64,000 bases of DNA from Timema cristinae (GCA_039000515.1 JBCFYV010011135.1:25972419-26036418), one strand, 5' to 3'. Counted from the first letter of the stretch, positions 44,366 through 55,960 are shown. Notes: generated from the letters alone by a model not told the origin. Made by a program: numbers and translations.

Positions 44366-47300
44366 ACAATAGACCTATCTTCTTCCATGTTGTTATCGTT
44401 ACTACAGTCTTACTAGTAGTTCTGTGAACAGTAGACCTCCCTCTGTGCTATTATCGTTACTACAGTCTTACTAGTAGTTCTGTGAACAGTAGACCTCCCT
44501 CCATGTTATTATCGTTACTACAGTGTTACTAGTAGTTCTGTGAACAGTAGACCTCCCTCTGTGCTATTATCGTTACTACACTCTTACTAGTAGTTCTGTG
44601 AACAGTAGACCTCCCTCCATGTTATTATCGTTACTACAGTCTTACTAGTAGTTCTGTGAACAGTAGACCTCTCTCCATGTTATTATCGTTACTACAGTGT
44701 TACTAGTAGTTCTTGTGAACAGTAGACCTCCCTCTGTGCTATTATCGTTACTACAGTCTTACTAGTAGTTCTGTGAACAGTAGACCTCCCTCCATGTTAT
44801 TATCGTTACTACAGTGTTACTAGTAGTTCTGTGAACAGTAGACCTCCCTCTGTGCTATTATCGTTACTACAGTCTTACTAGTAGTTCTGTGAACAGTAGA
44901 CCTCCCTCTGTGCTATTATCGTTACTACACTCTTACTAGTAGTTCTGTGAACAGTAGACCTCCCTCCATGTTATTATCGTTACTACAGTCTTACTAGTAG
45001 TTCTGTGAACAGTAGACCTCTCTCCATGTTATTATCGTTACTACAGTGTTACTAGTAGTTCTGTGAACAGTAGACCCCTCTGTGCTATTATCGTTACTAC
45101 AGTCTTACTAGTAGTTCTGTGAACAGTAGACCTCCCTCCATGTTATTATCGTTACTACAGTGTTACTAGTAGTTCTGTGAACAGTAGACCTCCCTCTGTG
45201 CTATTATCGTTACTACAGTCTTACTAGTAGTTCTGTGAACAGTAGACCTCCCTCCATGTTATTATCGTTACTACAGTCTTACTAGTAGTTCTGTGAACAG
45301 TAGACCTCTCTCCATGTTATTATCGTTACTACAGTGTTACTAGTAGTTCTGTGAACAGTAGACCTCCCTCTGTGCTATTATCGTTACTACAGTCTTACTA
45401 GTAGTTCTGTGAACAGTAGACCTCCCTCCATGTTATTATCGTTACTACAGTGTTACTAGTAGTTCTGTGAACAGTAGACCTCCCTCTGTGCTATTATCGT
45501 TACTACAGTCTTACTAGTAGTTCTGTGAACAGTAGACCTCCTCTTGTGCTATTATCGTTACTACAGTCTTACTAGTAGTTCTGTGAACAGTAGACCTCCC
45601 TCCATGTTATTATCGTTACTACAGTCTTACTAGTAGTTCTGTGAACAGTAGACCTCCCTACATGTTATTATCGTTACTACAGTCTTACTAGTAGTTCTGT
45701 GAACAGTAGACCTCCCTCTGTGCTATTATCGTTACTACACTCTTACTAGTAGTTCTGTGAACAGTAGACCTCCTCCATGTTATTATCGTTACTACAGTCT
45801 TACTAGTAGTTCTGTGAACAGTAGACCTCTCTCCATGTTATTATCGTTACTACAGTCTTACTAGTAGTTCTGTGAACAGTAGACCTCCCTCTGTGCTATT
45901 ATCGTTACTACAGTCTTACTAGTAGTTCTGTGAACAATAGACCTCTCTCAATGTTATTATCGTTACTACAGTCTTACTAGTAGTTCTGTGAACAGTAGAC
46001 CTCCCTCCATGTTATTATCGTTACTACAGTCTTACTAGTAGTTTCTGTGAACAGTAGACCTCTCTCCATGTTATTATCGTTACTACAGTCTTACTAGTAG
46101 TTCTGTGAACAGTAGACCTCTCTCCATGTTATTATCGTTACTACAGTCTTACTAGTAGTTCTGTGAACAGTAGACCTTTCTCCATGTTATTATCATCTTA
46201 CTACAGTCTTACTACTAGTTCTGTGAGCATTGGACCTCTCTCCATGTTATTATCGTTACTACAGTCTTACTAGTAGTTCTGTGACCAGTAGACCTCCCTC
46301 TGTGCTATTATCGTTACTACAGTCTTACTAGTAGTTCTGTGAACAGTAGACCTCTCTCCATGTTATTATCGTTACTACAGTCTTACTAGTAGTTCTGTGA
46401 ACAGTAGACCTCCTCCATGTTATTGTCGTTACTACAGTCTTACTAGTAGTTCTGTGAACAGTAGACCTCCCTCAATGTTATTATCGTTACTACAGTCTTA
46501 CTAGTAGTTCTGTGAACAGTAGACCTCTCTCCATGTTATTATCGTTACTACAGTCTTACTAGTAGTTCTGTGAACAGTAGACCTCCCTCTGTGCTATTAT
46601 CGTTACTACAGTCTTACTAGTAGTTCTGTGAACAGTAGACCTCTCTCCATGTTATTATCGTTACTACAGTCTTACTAGTAGTTCTGTGAACAGTAGACCT
46701 CCCTCTGTGCTATTATCGTTACTACAGTCTTACTAGTAGTTCTGTGAACAGTAGACCTCTCTCCATGTTATTATCGTTACTACAGTCTTACTAGTAGTTC
46801 TGTGAACAGTAGACCTCCCTCTGTGCTATTATCGTTACTACAGTCTTACTAGTAGTTCTGTGAACAGTAGACCTCCCTCCATGTTATTATCGTTACTACA
46901 GTCTTACTAGTAGTTCTGTGAACAGTAGACCTCCCTCTGTGCTATTATCGTTACTACAGTCTTACTAGTAGTTCTGTGAACAGTAGACCTCTCTCCATGT
47001 TATTATCGTTACTACAGTCTTACTAGTAGTTCTGTGAACAGTAGACCTCCCTCTGTGCTATTATCGTTACTACAGTCTTACTAGTAGTTCTGTGAACAGT
47101 AGACCTCCCTCTGTGCTATTATCGTTACTACAGTCTTACTAGTAGTTCTGTGAACAGTAGACCTCCCTCTGTGCTATTATCGTTACTACAATCTTACTAG
47201 TAGTTCTGTGAACAGTAGACCTCTCTCCATGTTATTATCGTTACTACAGTCTTACTAGTAGTTCTGTGAACAGTAGACCTCCCTCCATGTTATTATCGTT

Positions 47301-47757
47301 ACTACAGTGTTACTAGTAGTTCTGTGAACAGTAGACCTCCCTCTGTGCTATTATCGTTACTACAGTCTTACTAGTAGTTCTGTGAACAGTAGACCTCTCT
47401 CCATGTTCTTATCGTTACTACAGTCTTACTAGTAGTTCTGTGAACAATAGACCTCCCTCCATGTTATTATCGTTACTACAGTCTTACTAGTAGTTCTGTG
47501 AACAGTAGACCTCCCTCTGTGCTATTATCGTTATTACAGTCTTACTAGTAGTTCTGTGAACAGTAGACCTCCCTCTGTGCTATTATCGTTATTACAGTCT
47601 TACTAGTAGTTCTGTGAACAGTAGACCTCCCTCCATGTTATTATCGTTACTACAGTCTTACTAGTAGTTCTGTGAACAGTAGACCTCCCTCCATGTTATT
47701 ATCGTTACTACAGTCTTACTAGTAGTTCTGTGAACAGTAGACCTCCTTTCATGTTTT
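44366..47757 (+). repeat. 58-bp satellite, about 58 units, with higher-order structure
   Basis: Unit AGTAGTTCTGTGAACAGTAG, ACCTCCCTCCATGTTATTAT, CGTTACTACAGTCTTACT. Marker spacing is 58 bp (44473, 44531). Two main forms: A with CCATGTT and B with CTGTGCT; further marks are CAGTGTTACT, CACTCTTACT and CTCTCC. These marks recur in fixed order in the first third (about every six units, 348 bp), then as A/B pairs around 46.5-47.1 kb. It contains the palindrome ACTAGT in each unit. Confidence 0.96.
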
Positions 47758-47814
47758 ATGCCAATCTAAGTAAAGGTAAAAGTGATTGATTACATAATGA
47801 CAATCTGTAAAAAA

Positions 47815-48005
47815 AACCTTTGTTGACCGCATGGTCTAAAATTCGTATCTTGGTCGGGCGTACTGATATTTTCTTTTTCCAACATTATTTTCACTCAAAT
47901 GTAGGTATATTTCCTTCAAATATAACCTACCTAATTCTTAAAAATCATTGGTGCAATTAGCAAATAAGCTTATACCCTGTACGAATAGTAAAATGCGGTG
48001 TTATG
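47815..48005 (+). mobile_element. SINE family C, head deleted internally
   Basis: TTGACCGCATGGTCTAAAAT joins directly to TCGTATCTTGGTCGGGCG, so about 50 bp of the head is missing. Body CTCAAATGTAGGTATATTTC and tail TGTACGAATAGTAAAATGCG follow. Confidence 0.75.
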
Positions 48006-48027
48006 AATAATAATTCAATATAGTGTT

Positions 48028-48185
48028 CATCTTGTGAATGTGGGGAATTCCAGGCTTCCACCGTGGTTCGGATCCCACGTTAAACTGTAGGTCCTCCATT
48101 TCATCTTACAATCACCCTACCATAACACATTAGCGTAAGTGCGTATAACCCGAACGGGTAGTAAGACGCGGTGCTAATAATAATA
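48028..48185 (+). mobile_element. SINE family A, 5'-truncated, with 10-bp duplication
   Basis: Starts at CATCTTGTGAATGTGGGGAA. ATATAGTGTT is present at 48018-48027 and 48186-48195 exactly. Confidence 0.93.
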
Positions 48186-48195
48186 ATATAGTGTT

Positions 48196-48799
48196 GTATA
48201 AATAACAATTGCATAATATTGGATTATAGCAAATACAGATTCGAGATATGGTAATAATATTTATAATAATAATAAAGATCTACAAATTGAGATTTCACAC
48301 ATGCCTAGTCGAGACACCACGTTACCAACAGGCTCTCACGGAAAAATGTATAAAACATGTCCTAGAGTGCAAAACAAAGTTAATGCTAAAACAAACCAGA
48401 CTAGAGAGAACCAAGTTAAGTGAAGCTTCTGTTAGAGCTTGCTCCGCATTGTAGATTTTCTGTAGAAGCGTGGAATAAAAAAAAATTCATTATCTGAGAA
48501 ACAGAACATTCTTGTGTAAAGAGAAAATAAGGATGAAACGCACAGAAAAATGAATTAATAACTGCATTAATATGGCAACTTGGCAAAAATGTAATGTAAA
48601 CAACTCTATTACTCTTGACGTTAGTGGTTAGGTTAGGTCAGGCTAGGTTAGGTTGATTTTTGACCCTACCCATAACCCCACATAAGGGATCTATGATATT
48701 CCTACCCTCTCTCTCTCTCTCTCTATTCTAAGATATTTTTTTCTGATTTGGTAAATTTGATTATTTTAATAGGTTTTTATTATATTTTTAAACATAAGG
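48196..48799. other. Intergenic DNA with TTAGG-like run
   Basis: 48628-48652 reads as five pentamers: TTAGG, TTAGG, TCAGG, CTAGG, TTAGG. A CT run lies near 48708-48724. A 68-codon frame (48248-48454) has no recognised domain. Confidence 0.5.
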
Positions 48800-48985
48800 A
48801 TGGTAACTAAGCGAGTGTAGGGGTTCAATCCCAGTCCAGTGCACTGAAGGTGGTTTTTCACTAAATGATTTTCTATCCTTCCTCCACGTAAATGGGGGTA
48901 CATTTCATATAAATTCAACCTTCCTAATACCCAACACATTAGTGTAACTAGTGCATAGGCGTATACCCGTGCTGAAAAAAAAAGT
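48800..48985 (+). mobile_element. SINE family C, 5'-truncated or diverged
   Basis: B-box-like GGGGTTCAATCCCAGTCC, body CTCCACGTAAATGGGGGTAC, CACATTAGTGTAACTAGTGC and a shortened tail GGCGTATACCCGTGCTGAAA lacking the second hairpin arm. Confidence 0.7.
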
Positions 48986-49467
48986 CAGTGATATGAAATT
49001 TTAAAGTAATTAAATTGCAGTAAGTAAATGAAATATAAGTAAAATTTTTATCATTAATGTATTTATTTTCTGGAAAAAAAAAATTGTTCACCATAAACAT
49101 TGATAAAAGAAAACCTTATGTAATATGGATTTTGACACCCTTTCCAATATCCCCTTCCCCCGTAATAAAATAAAATCTCTCCATTCCTCCAAAACCCTAA
49201 TGTAATTTAAATCTGGCCCCAAACTGGATAATTCTTTTGTTCCACGATAAAGTCCGTTCACCGTAGGAATTGTTTTCTGAAAGGCCTTTTTCCTTACCAG
49301 AAACCTATTATATAGTAGGATATTGGTAGGAAAAAAGACCTTCCAGAGAGTAATTCCTACCGTGAATGGCGTATAGCTCTTGTAACTTCTGAAATACAGT
49401 AAGATTTGGAACACATCATGATTCCTCATGAAGTTTCTGATTTAAATTAATAATTAACAAAAACTTT
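48986..49467. other. Spacer; 113-codon frame without motif
   Basis: A minus-strand frame (49088-49429, 113 codons) begins with ATG but shows no recognisable domain. Composition is unlike the surrounding SINEs. GAACAAAAGAATTATCCAGT-type sequence could be a decayed element. Not called a gene. Confidence 0.35.
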
Positions 49468-49479
49468 TAATTAGAATCG

Positions 49480-49753
49480 GGTGACCTGGCTGTATAGGGG
49501 TAAGGTGACAGAATTCTGTGCTGGCGGCCGGGGTTCAATCCTCGGTCCCGGCACAGATTTATCTGATTACCAAAACCTTCCTTCACCTCTGACAAGATAT
49601 CTTGTGAATGTGGGGAATGCCAGGCCACCACCGTGGTTCGGATTCCACGTTAAACTGTAGGTCCTTCATTTCATCTTACAATCACCCTACCATTACACAT
49701 TAGCGTAAGTGCGTATAACCCGAATGGGTAGTAAGACGCGGTGCTAATAATAA
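49480..49753 (+). mobile_element. SINE family A, full length, 11-bp duplication
   Basis: Complete copy. TAATTAGAATC is found at 49468-49478 and 49754-49764. Confidence 0.95.
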
Positions 49754-49764
49754 TAATTAGAATC

Positions 49765-50880
49765 CTAGAAGAAAATATTTAGATAATTCGAAGCTTATCT
49801 AGTGTTAATTTTTTTTTTCCCCAATTTTGTATTCATTTCGAATTATTCCTATCTTTCTCATTAACTATTGTGTTAATTGGCTAACTCCAACTTTATTTTG
49901 CACTCACTTCTAAGATAGTTAAGTAAGGTTCAAAATTAGTACAAACTAAAAAAAAAATTAGCACTAGATAGCCTTCGAATCATCAAAATATTTTCTTGTA
50001 GAACTCTAATTAAAAGTTATTTTTGTATCGTTGATTTAAATAGTTAGAAAATTCATGGAGAATCATGATGGGTTCGAACTATCCGATTTTTCAAATTAGT
50101 TAATTATTCACCAGTGGCGAGCGGGTTGCCTAATATAGGCGGCACGTTATCTCGGCTTTCATCAATCCTCATTTAAGTCTAAAAATTCGTATATGCTAAT
50201 TTTTACAAGTTTTTATATTTTAAGTCTAAATTTTTCTTTATTTTATTATGTAAGTACATACTGTGTATGTTTGTTTTATAAAGCATATTATGAATAAACT
50301 ATATTATATTTTGAGGTTATTGATTTATTGTGTACCAGAAACTTATTAAAATGGTTAATTCGAATTTTGGATATTTCAAATTATTTTAGATATTCCTTGG
50401 ACTTCAAATTAAAAAAAGTTATATTGTATATACATTTCTTGTGGTGATGCCATAGGTAAGATACTATAAACAATGGCGTTGTTTTGATGCACACTCTACT
50501 GTGTTAGGTTCTGATAGACGGAGGGAAGGGGGGGGATGTGGAACGAAAACATTTAGACGATATATGCTGAGGAAAGTGATGAACAGCGTGTTGAGGTTTG
50601 TCTGACGTTCGGTGGAACTCGGCTGAGTGAGGGAACTGTAGCTTGTTCTAATCTAGCTAGTGAATATTTACTTTTCAATTAAAGTGTTAATTTTCAAGTT
50701 ACTAATCGTCTAATTGTTCCGGACCCACCCTCACCCTGTACTTTAAAGCAGGGACACAAGTTCGAACTGTACGCTTTCAGCTCGTTGTATCAGAATTACT
50801 TTTGGTTGTAGTTATAAATAGAAAATTAAAAGCAAACCTCCTTTCATTGCCATTATAAAGCTTTGCATGATACATTGGGT
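49765..50880. other. AT-rich intergenic DNA
   Basis: More than 1.1 kb with nothing recognised, apart from a G-run near 50528-50536. Confidence 0.5.
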
Positions 50881-50885
50881 ATGGG

Positions 50886-51040
50886 GAACTGTATGGTTAC
50901 TATTGGGAAACAGCTTGTCATTCTCTTGTTTTCATGTGGTCAATCTTCAAATATCATCTCTGATAGAACTGTATGGTTACTATTGGGAAACAACTTGTCA
51001 CTTTCTTGTTTTCATGTGGTCAATCTTCCCTCAAATATAA
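50886..51040 (+). repeat. Two-copy tandem duplication, about 78 bp
   Basis: ACTGTATGGTTACTATTGGG, AAACAGCTTGTCATTCTCTT and GTTTTCATGTGGTCAATCTT occur twice in a row with few differences. No further units. Confidence 0.9.
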
Positions 51041-51504
51041 GACAAGTTTCGTAACACTGGTTAGTGGTGGTTGACAGTAGCTCATTCTTACCCCATCACA
51101 CCATCTTCCAACAAAGCTGAGAACGAGTAGATTTTACAACAGTCAACTGAGAGAGAGCGTTTGTAAAACTTGTGTCCATAAGACTTGCAGTTACCTCAGA
51201 GATGATAATGGGTGTAGTGTGGGCTTTTTTGAATAAGCAGACCGCAAGAGTGGATTAGTATGTTTCTGCCTGGCTCATTTGCCCCCACTGGAAGCCCTTG
51301 GTGAGCATCCAACATTCCGGCGTCCACCCCTCTCACACCCTACTAACCCCTAAAGCCCCCCTGTGAGGCGCTGAATTATTCAAGAGGCGTAGTCTCCATG
51401 GATAAGAGGGGAAACATAATACCAGGAAAAGGGTTTTCTGTTCAGAGGCGATCCGTCAGTTTCTGAATAGAGATGGAAAAAACTTGTTTGCTGTTGGTAG
51501 TGGT
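51041..51504. other. Intergenic DNA
   Basis: No supported gene or repeat. Confidence 0.4.
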
Positions 51505-51680
51505 CAGATAAGGTTCTTCATATGAACATTGGACTGTAGTAACTTTTCTAGCTGTTAGATAAGGTTCTTCCTATGAACATTGGACTGTAGTAACTTTTCT
51601 AGCTCTCAGATATGGTTCTTCCTATGAACATTGGACTGTAGTAACTTTTCTAGCTTTGAGATAAGGTTATTCCTTTAAAA
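51505..51680 (+). repeat. 51-bp minisatellite, locus 2
   Basis: About three and a half units of the same repeat as 22271-22507 (TAACTTTTCTAGCTGTTAGA, TAAGGTTCTTCCTATGAACA), in the same orientation. Confidence 0.9.
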
Positions 51681-51745
51681 AGTATTGCACTATACGGACA
51701 ATGGAGGGAAGGAAGTTTGAGAACTTGAAAGAATAATAACTGGAA

Positions 51746-51749
<4 letters not shown>

Positions 51750-51810
<61 letters not shown>
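51750..51810. repeat. (AT)n microsatellite
   Basis: About 60 bp of pure AT repeat. Confidence 0.97.
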
Positions 51811-51811
<1 letters not shown>

Positions 51812-52055
51812 CATCCTAGATTCAGACTCGGCCAACCGTAACCAAATCCCACAACATGGCACGAGTCTTGACTTTTAACGTTCTTGTAAAAAAAGTAAAA
51901 AAGAAAAGAAAGAATTGAGAGAAAAAGAATGTTAAGTGAAAATTCATTCACTGGCAATTGAAACCTTTAATCAACCAGTGGGAATGGTTGTTATTCCTGA
52001 GGCGTTACTTGAAGACCGCGTCTCAAGATTTATTAACCATAGAATAAAATACAAG

Positions 52056-52590
52056 ATTTACCCGATTCGGTGGTCGTGCTGTCTAACGCGCTACTCTTGA
52101 AGTGTAATATATTGGGGATGACGGGGAGATCGAGATTTGAATCTCGATCGGGTATAATAATAATATTTAGCACCTTGTCTTACTACCCGTTTGGGTTATA
52201 CGCTTTAAGTACTAATTACGCTAATGGATTAGGAATTGGGAGGGTTGAATTAGAGGAAGTTGACCCGCATTTGCATTGAGGGAGGGTGGAAAACCATTTA
52301 GGAAAACCCTCCCCCCCCCCCCAGTTCACCCGACCGAGATTCGATCCTCTATCTCCCCATCCTCAGCAGTTGAGCTCAAAGTGACAAGCGCGTTAGCCAA
52401 CTACGCCACCGAGGTGGGTCGATCGGGTGTACTGAGGGCGTTTTTTGTCAAAAAAAATTTCTACTCTCCCTTCACGCAATATTCTCGTACACTTCCTCTA
52501 AATATATTCTTAATAATACCTAAAATCATTAATGTAATTAATACAAAAGCGTATAACTAGAATAGTTAGTAAGATACGGTGCTAAAAAAA
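52056..52590 (+). mobile_element. SINE family C, split by SINE-B
   Basis: Head CGGTGGTCGTGCTGTCTAAC, B box GAGATTTGAATCTCGATC, then the SINE-B. It resumes at GATCGGGTGTACTGAGGGCG and ends with AGAATAGTTAGTAAGATACG then GTGCTAAAA. Confidence 0.88.
52152..52420 (-). mobile_element. SINE family B nested in SINE-C, with duplication
   Basis: Reverse SINE-B from (ATA)n and TTTAGCACCTTGTCTTACTA to CTACGCCACCGAGGTGGG. CGATCGGGT flanks it on both sides. It contains a C-run (about 52307-52322). Confidence 0.92.
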
Positions 52591-52894
52591 TATCTGGAAG
52601 AACTATATTTTATTCGAACAGTTTGTACTCACGGGGTTCACGATGTTTTCCCCTTACTAGAGCAAGCGAGGTCAAACCTAACCAAGCGAAGAAGCAACCA
52701 ACTCAAGACGATTGACTCTGTGGGTATCTCTTTAGAATTGTGGAACCGTTAGACCGTTCAATCTGTTGTTGCTAACGGAAATTTCAGACTGATACACTTG
52801 CTAAGTTTTTATACGTCTCACACCTCAAATGTTTTCATGACAAAATGAATAAGTGATCAAATATGGTGGGATTTGAATGCAGTTTAGGAGTACC
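52591..52894. other. Spacer, nothing recognised
   Basis: No repeat or gene identified. Confidence 0.4.
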
Positions 52895-53125
52895 GTAGGT
52901 ACAGTAGCCCCGTGGCTTCTTTAGTGCTGACTGACAGCTCACAGCTGACTTCTGACAGTCAACATTTAGGTATATACCTACATTTTGACTGTCAGAAGTG
53001 ACATCTGCTAAACATATGTTTTGCAGATCATATGGTCGGCGTAGGGATACATAATTTGGTCTGGTAATTTTGCAAAGCGGTCAGCTGTCAGTCAGCACCA
53101 AAGAAGCCATGGGGCTACTTTAGGT
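52895..53125. mobile_element. Nested foldback, about 37-bp outer and 25-bp inner arms
   Basis: Outer arms: GTAGCCCCGTGGCTTCTTTA, GTGCTGACTGACAGCT (52907 on) against AGCTGTCAGTCAGCAC, CAAAGAAGCCATGGGGCTAC (to about 53120). Inner palindrome: ACTTCTGACAGTCAACATTT, then AGGTATATACCT, then the complement AATTTTGACTGTCAGAAGT-like (52949-53001). No coding capacity; likely a MITE-like element. Confidence 0.85.
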
Positions 53126-53246
53126 AGGCGAGATATCGCCAATCAGATGTTGCGTTTAGGTTAAATCTTGACAAAACCCTCAACATTACACGAGTTTGTC
53201 ATTTACTGGAATGAACACACAACTATTTTATATGACTATGTATCAC

Positions 53247-53498
53247 CCGCCTCGGTGGAGTGGTTAGCTAACGCGCTGGTTTCGTGTTGAGCTAGACTGC
53301 CAAGGATGGGGAGATCAAGGTTCAAATCTCGCTCGGGTGAACTGGAGGTTGTTTTCCCTAAATTGTTTTCCACTCTCCTTCCACGCAAATGCGGTCTCAC
53401 TTCGTCTGTATTCAACCTTCCCACTCCTAACCCATTATGGTTATTAGTACTTAAGCGTATAACCCGAACGGGTAGTAAAACGCGAGGCTAAAAAAAAG
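53247..53498 (+). mobile_element. SINE family B, full length
   Basis: CCCGCCTCGGTGGAGTGGTT head, TTAGCTAACGCGCTGG, B box AGGTTCAAATCTC, tail GCGTATAACCCGAACGGGTA and poly-A. Confidence 0.92.
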
Positions 53499-53965
53499 TA
53501 GTAAAGAAACAAATGAATGCAAGCCTTTGGCAACCCAATATTTTTATAAATCGTACTTAATTTTTTTCATAAATAAGTTAATTAAAATAATTTTAAGGTT
53601 GTCGTTACATTTGTCTACACAATCCAAACCCCTATTTTCCGTGCTTTATAACTACCTCTCCCCCTTCTTACAACCCAATCATTATTTAACACACTATATT
53701 TTGAAGTACAATAGGCTCTAGGTACCACTTCCAAAAGCCGCCACTGCGCAAAATTTTCATCTCTAGTCGTAATATGCGGTGCTAGGTATTATTATTATTA
53801 CTGTTGCGACCATATATAAATATATATATATTTGTAAACATAGTTTAAAAGTCGACATCTCTGAAACGACTACATAAATCTTTTGAGCTAAATGTCCGGG
53901 AAACGAAAGGTAACTGTTATAGGAGCATAGAATGGATATTTGTGGATAGAATGACGTCATGCTAT
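53499..53965. other. AT-rich spacer
   Basis: TA-rich patch near 53811-53832. No gene. Confidence 0.4.
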
Positions 53966-54378
53966 CAGTCCCAACTCAATTCCCGGCTCGCGCGAGGTTT
54001 GGGAGTAAAAGGGAAAGGAAAAGACAAGAAATGTGTGCAGTAAATTCGTATTTGAATGATTACTCGACATTTCCCGCGGTGACGATGGGGGACAAAGCGA
54101 CAAAGTTTCTTGTTAATAACTACAGTATGTCCCTGTTATGACAGAATGAAGATTTGTGCACAGTGCTTATCTGTGAAGACATTCTAAAATGGTAAAAAAA
54201 CGGCCTTTTCAATGTAGTTTTTATCCAAATATAATTTAATATTTCAATAATGTTCAGTATTAGGATCTTCTATTAACTCTTTATCTCCATTAATGTTTAA
54301 TCAGAAATGATCCACGAGTAATAGTGTTGGTGTAAATTTACTTTTTCTAGCAGACTGTATCAAAGAGTTGATTGACAT
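53966..54378 (+). repeat. 0.4-kb dispersed repeat, copy 2 of 2
   Basis: Near-identical to 5668-6080 in the same direction: CGGCTCGCGCGAGGTTTGGG, TTTCCCGCGGTGACGATGGG, TTAACTCTTTATCTCCATTA. Shared sequence starts and stops abruptly on both sides, as expected of a mobile or duplicated unit. No TIR or poly-A was resolved. Confidence 0.7.
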
Positions 54379-54711
54379 GAGTATTGGGATTTGTATTTTT
54401 TCTCTTCTCCTGTTTGTTCTCCTACCACTGGACAGCTTCACCCAGGAACGTTATAAAAACTCACTTGGTTTAAGAGCGTTTAGTAAATTCTTATACACTT
54501 TTCTAGCGCCTTAAAGAGTAAATCTGCCAACAACATGGACGAGTAGTAAGACAGAGAGAAGCGGGTACGGGAACGGGGAGGAGGGGGGTTGGGAGGTGGC
54601 AAAGGATGTATTTAAAAAGTGTACCTTATCAAAATCACCCAGAATCAAACCAGTGTCCTCTTAGATTTGTTGTAGACCACTTCAAACACCGTGCTCATTG
54701 GTATATATGGT
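54379..54711. other. Spacer, nothing recognised
   Basis: No supported feature. Confidence 0.4.
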
Positions 54712-54927
54712 TAAGGTGGGATAGTAGCAATTGTGAGCTAAGAGCATTATTCATGAAGTTTTTATATCAACACTTTTTTGGTCAAAATAAATAAAATATT
54801 GCTCCAGTACAAACAAAGTTTCGATTTCTTCATATGGTGACCTCAACAGTTGTTGATTATCTGTCATGAGCATATCATTGATTAGAATTAATTAGTTTTA
54901 ATTACTGTCTGATTCTGATAACTTTAT

Positions 54928-54952
54928 TGATTGATTGATTGATTGATTGATT
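54928..54952. repeat. (TTGA)n microsatellite
   Basis: Six TTGA/ATTG units. Confidence 0.9.
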
Positions 54953-54960
54953 AAATATCA

Positions 54961-55229
54961 GTGACCTGGCGATCAAGGGGTAAGTTTTCAGACTTCTGTG
55001 CTGGGGGTCTGGAGTTCAATCCTCGGTCCCGGCCCAGATTTATCTTATTACCAAACCCTTCCTTCATCTCTGACAAGACGTGTATTAATCACAACTTGTG
55101 AATGTGTGGAATGTCAGGTCTCCACCGTGGTTCGGATCCCACGTTAAACTGTAGGTCCTCCATTTCATCTCACAATCACCCTACCATTACACATTAGTGT
55201 ACCCGAACGGGTAGTAAGACGCGGTGCTA

Positions 55230-55264
<35 letters not shown>
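54961..55264 (+). mobile_element. SINE family A, A2 subtype
   Basis: Head GTGACCTGGCGATCAAGGGG, GGAGTTCAATCCTCGG, the A2 insert GTGTATTAATCACAACTTGT. The tail lacks CGTAAGTGCGTATAA before CCCGAACGGGTAG, so it is a small tail deletion. It ends in (TAA)n. Confidence 0.92.
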
Positions 55265-55266
<2 letters not shown>

Positions 55267-55514
55267 AATAATGTTGATAATAAATCGCACCTAATTAAAT
55301 TAGAATTTTATTCGGATGATATGGTTTCATATTTTTTTAGTAATTTAGTATCATAATGTAAAATTTTAAAATTCTGGTATATTAACTCCTTTTATCAAAT
55401 CTTATTGGTGATGAAGCTTTATTATAGGCTATTGCGTGAATATTAAATTTTGAAAGATGAAATTATATTTTATATTTGATCTATTAAATAATAACTTCAA
55501 ATTCCAATACACCT
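55265..55514. other. AT-rich spacer within F3
   Basis: No recognised repeat. It may be an unrelated insertion into F3. Confidence 0.35.
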
Positions 55515-55553
55515 TTACAGATATTCAACAACTGTTATCACCATTTGAAAAAA

Positions 55554-55832
55554 TTATTATAATTATTAGCACCGCGTCTTACTACCCATTCGGGTTATAC
55601 GCACTTACGCTAATGTGTAATGGTAGGGTGATTGTGAGATGAAATGAAGGACCTACAGTTTAACGTGGAATCCGAACCACGGTGGTGGCTTGGCATTCCC
55701 CACATTCACAAGAAGTCTTGTCAGACGTGAAGGAAGGGTTTGGTAATCAGATAAATCTGTGCCGGGACGAGGATTGAACCCCGGCCGCCAGCATAGAAGT
55801 CTGACACCTTACACCTAGACCACCAGGTCACC
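55554..55832 (-). mobile_element. SINE family A, full length, 13-bp duplication
   Basis: Reverse copy to CCACCAGGTCACC. CCATTTGAAAAAA flanks at 55541-55553 and 55833-55845 exactly; it lies in the right arm of foldback F3. Confidence 0.95.
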
Positions 55833-55960
55833 CCATTTGAAAAAAGATTAATCTCTACGTTTCTAGTGGAGAAATTTTTGTTTATTTGGTCAACAAAAAA
55901 TTGTGCTAAAAAAACCCTGCAAAAACACTTATCTTAACTATGCGTGCTCTACTCTCTTAC

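Larger units (their letters stand above)
54712..55960. mobile_element. Foldback element F3, broken by two SINE-A insertions
   Basis: The left arm, 54712-54890, has TTAAGGTGGGATAGTAGCAA, GGTCAAAATAAATAAAATAT and CTCAACAGTTGTTGATTATC. A right-arm piece, 55515-55553, has CAGATATTCAACAACTG. After a SINE-A it continues at 55846 with TTCTAGTGGAGAAATTTTTG and TTATTTGGTCAAC. The arms match F2 (39236-39605). A TTGA microsatellite and SINE-A (54961) sit in the middle. Confidence 0.65.

Noticed and set aside
49088..49429. Gene of 113 codons on the minus strand
   Set aside because: No recognisable motif, splice context or neighbour. Left as an unexplained frame rather than a gene.
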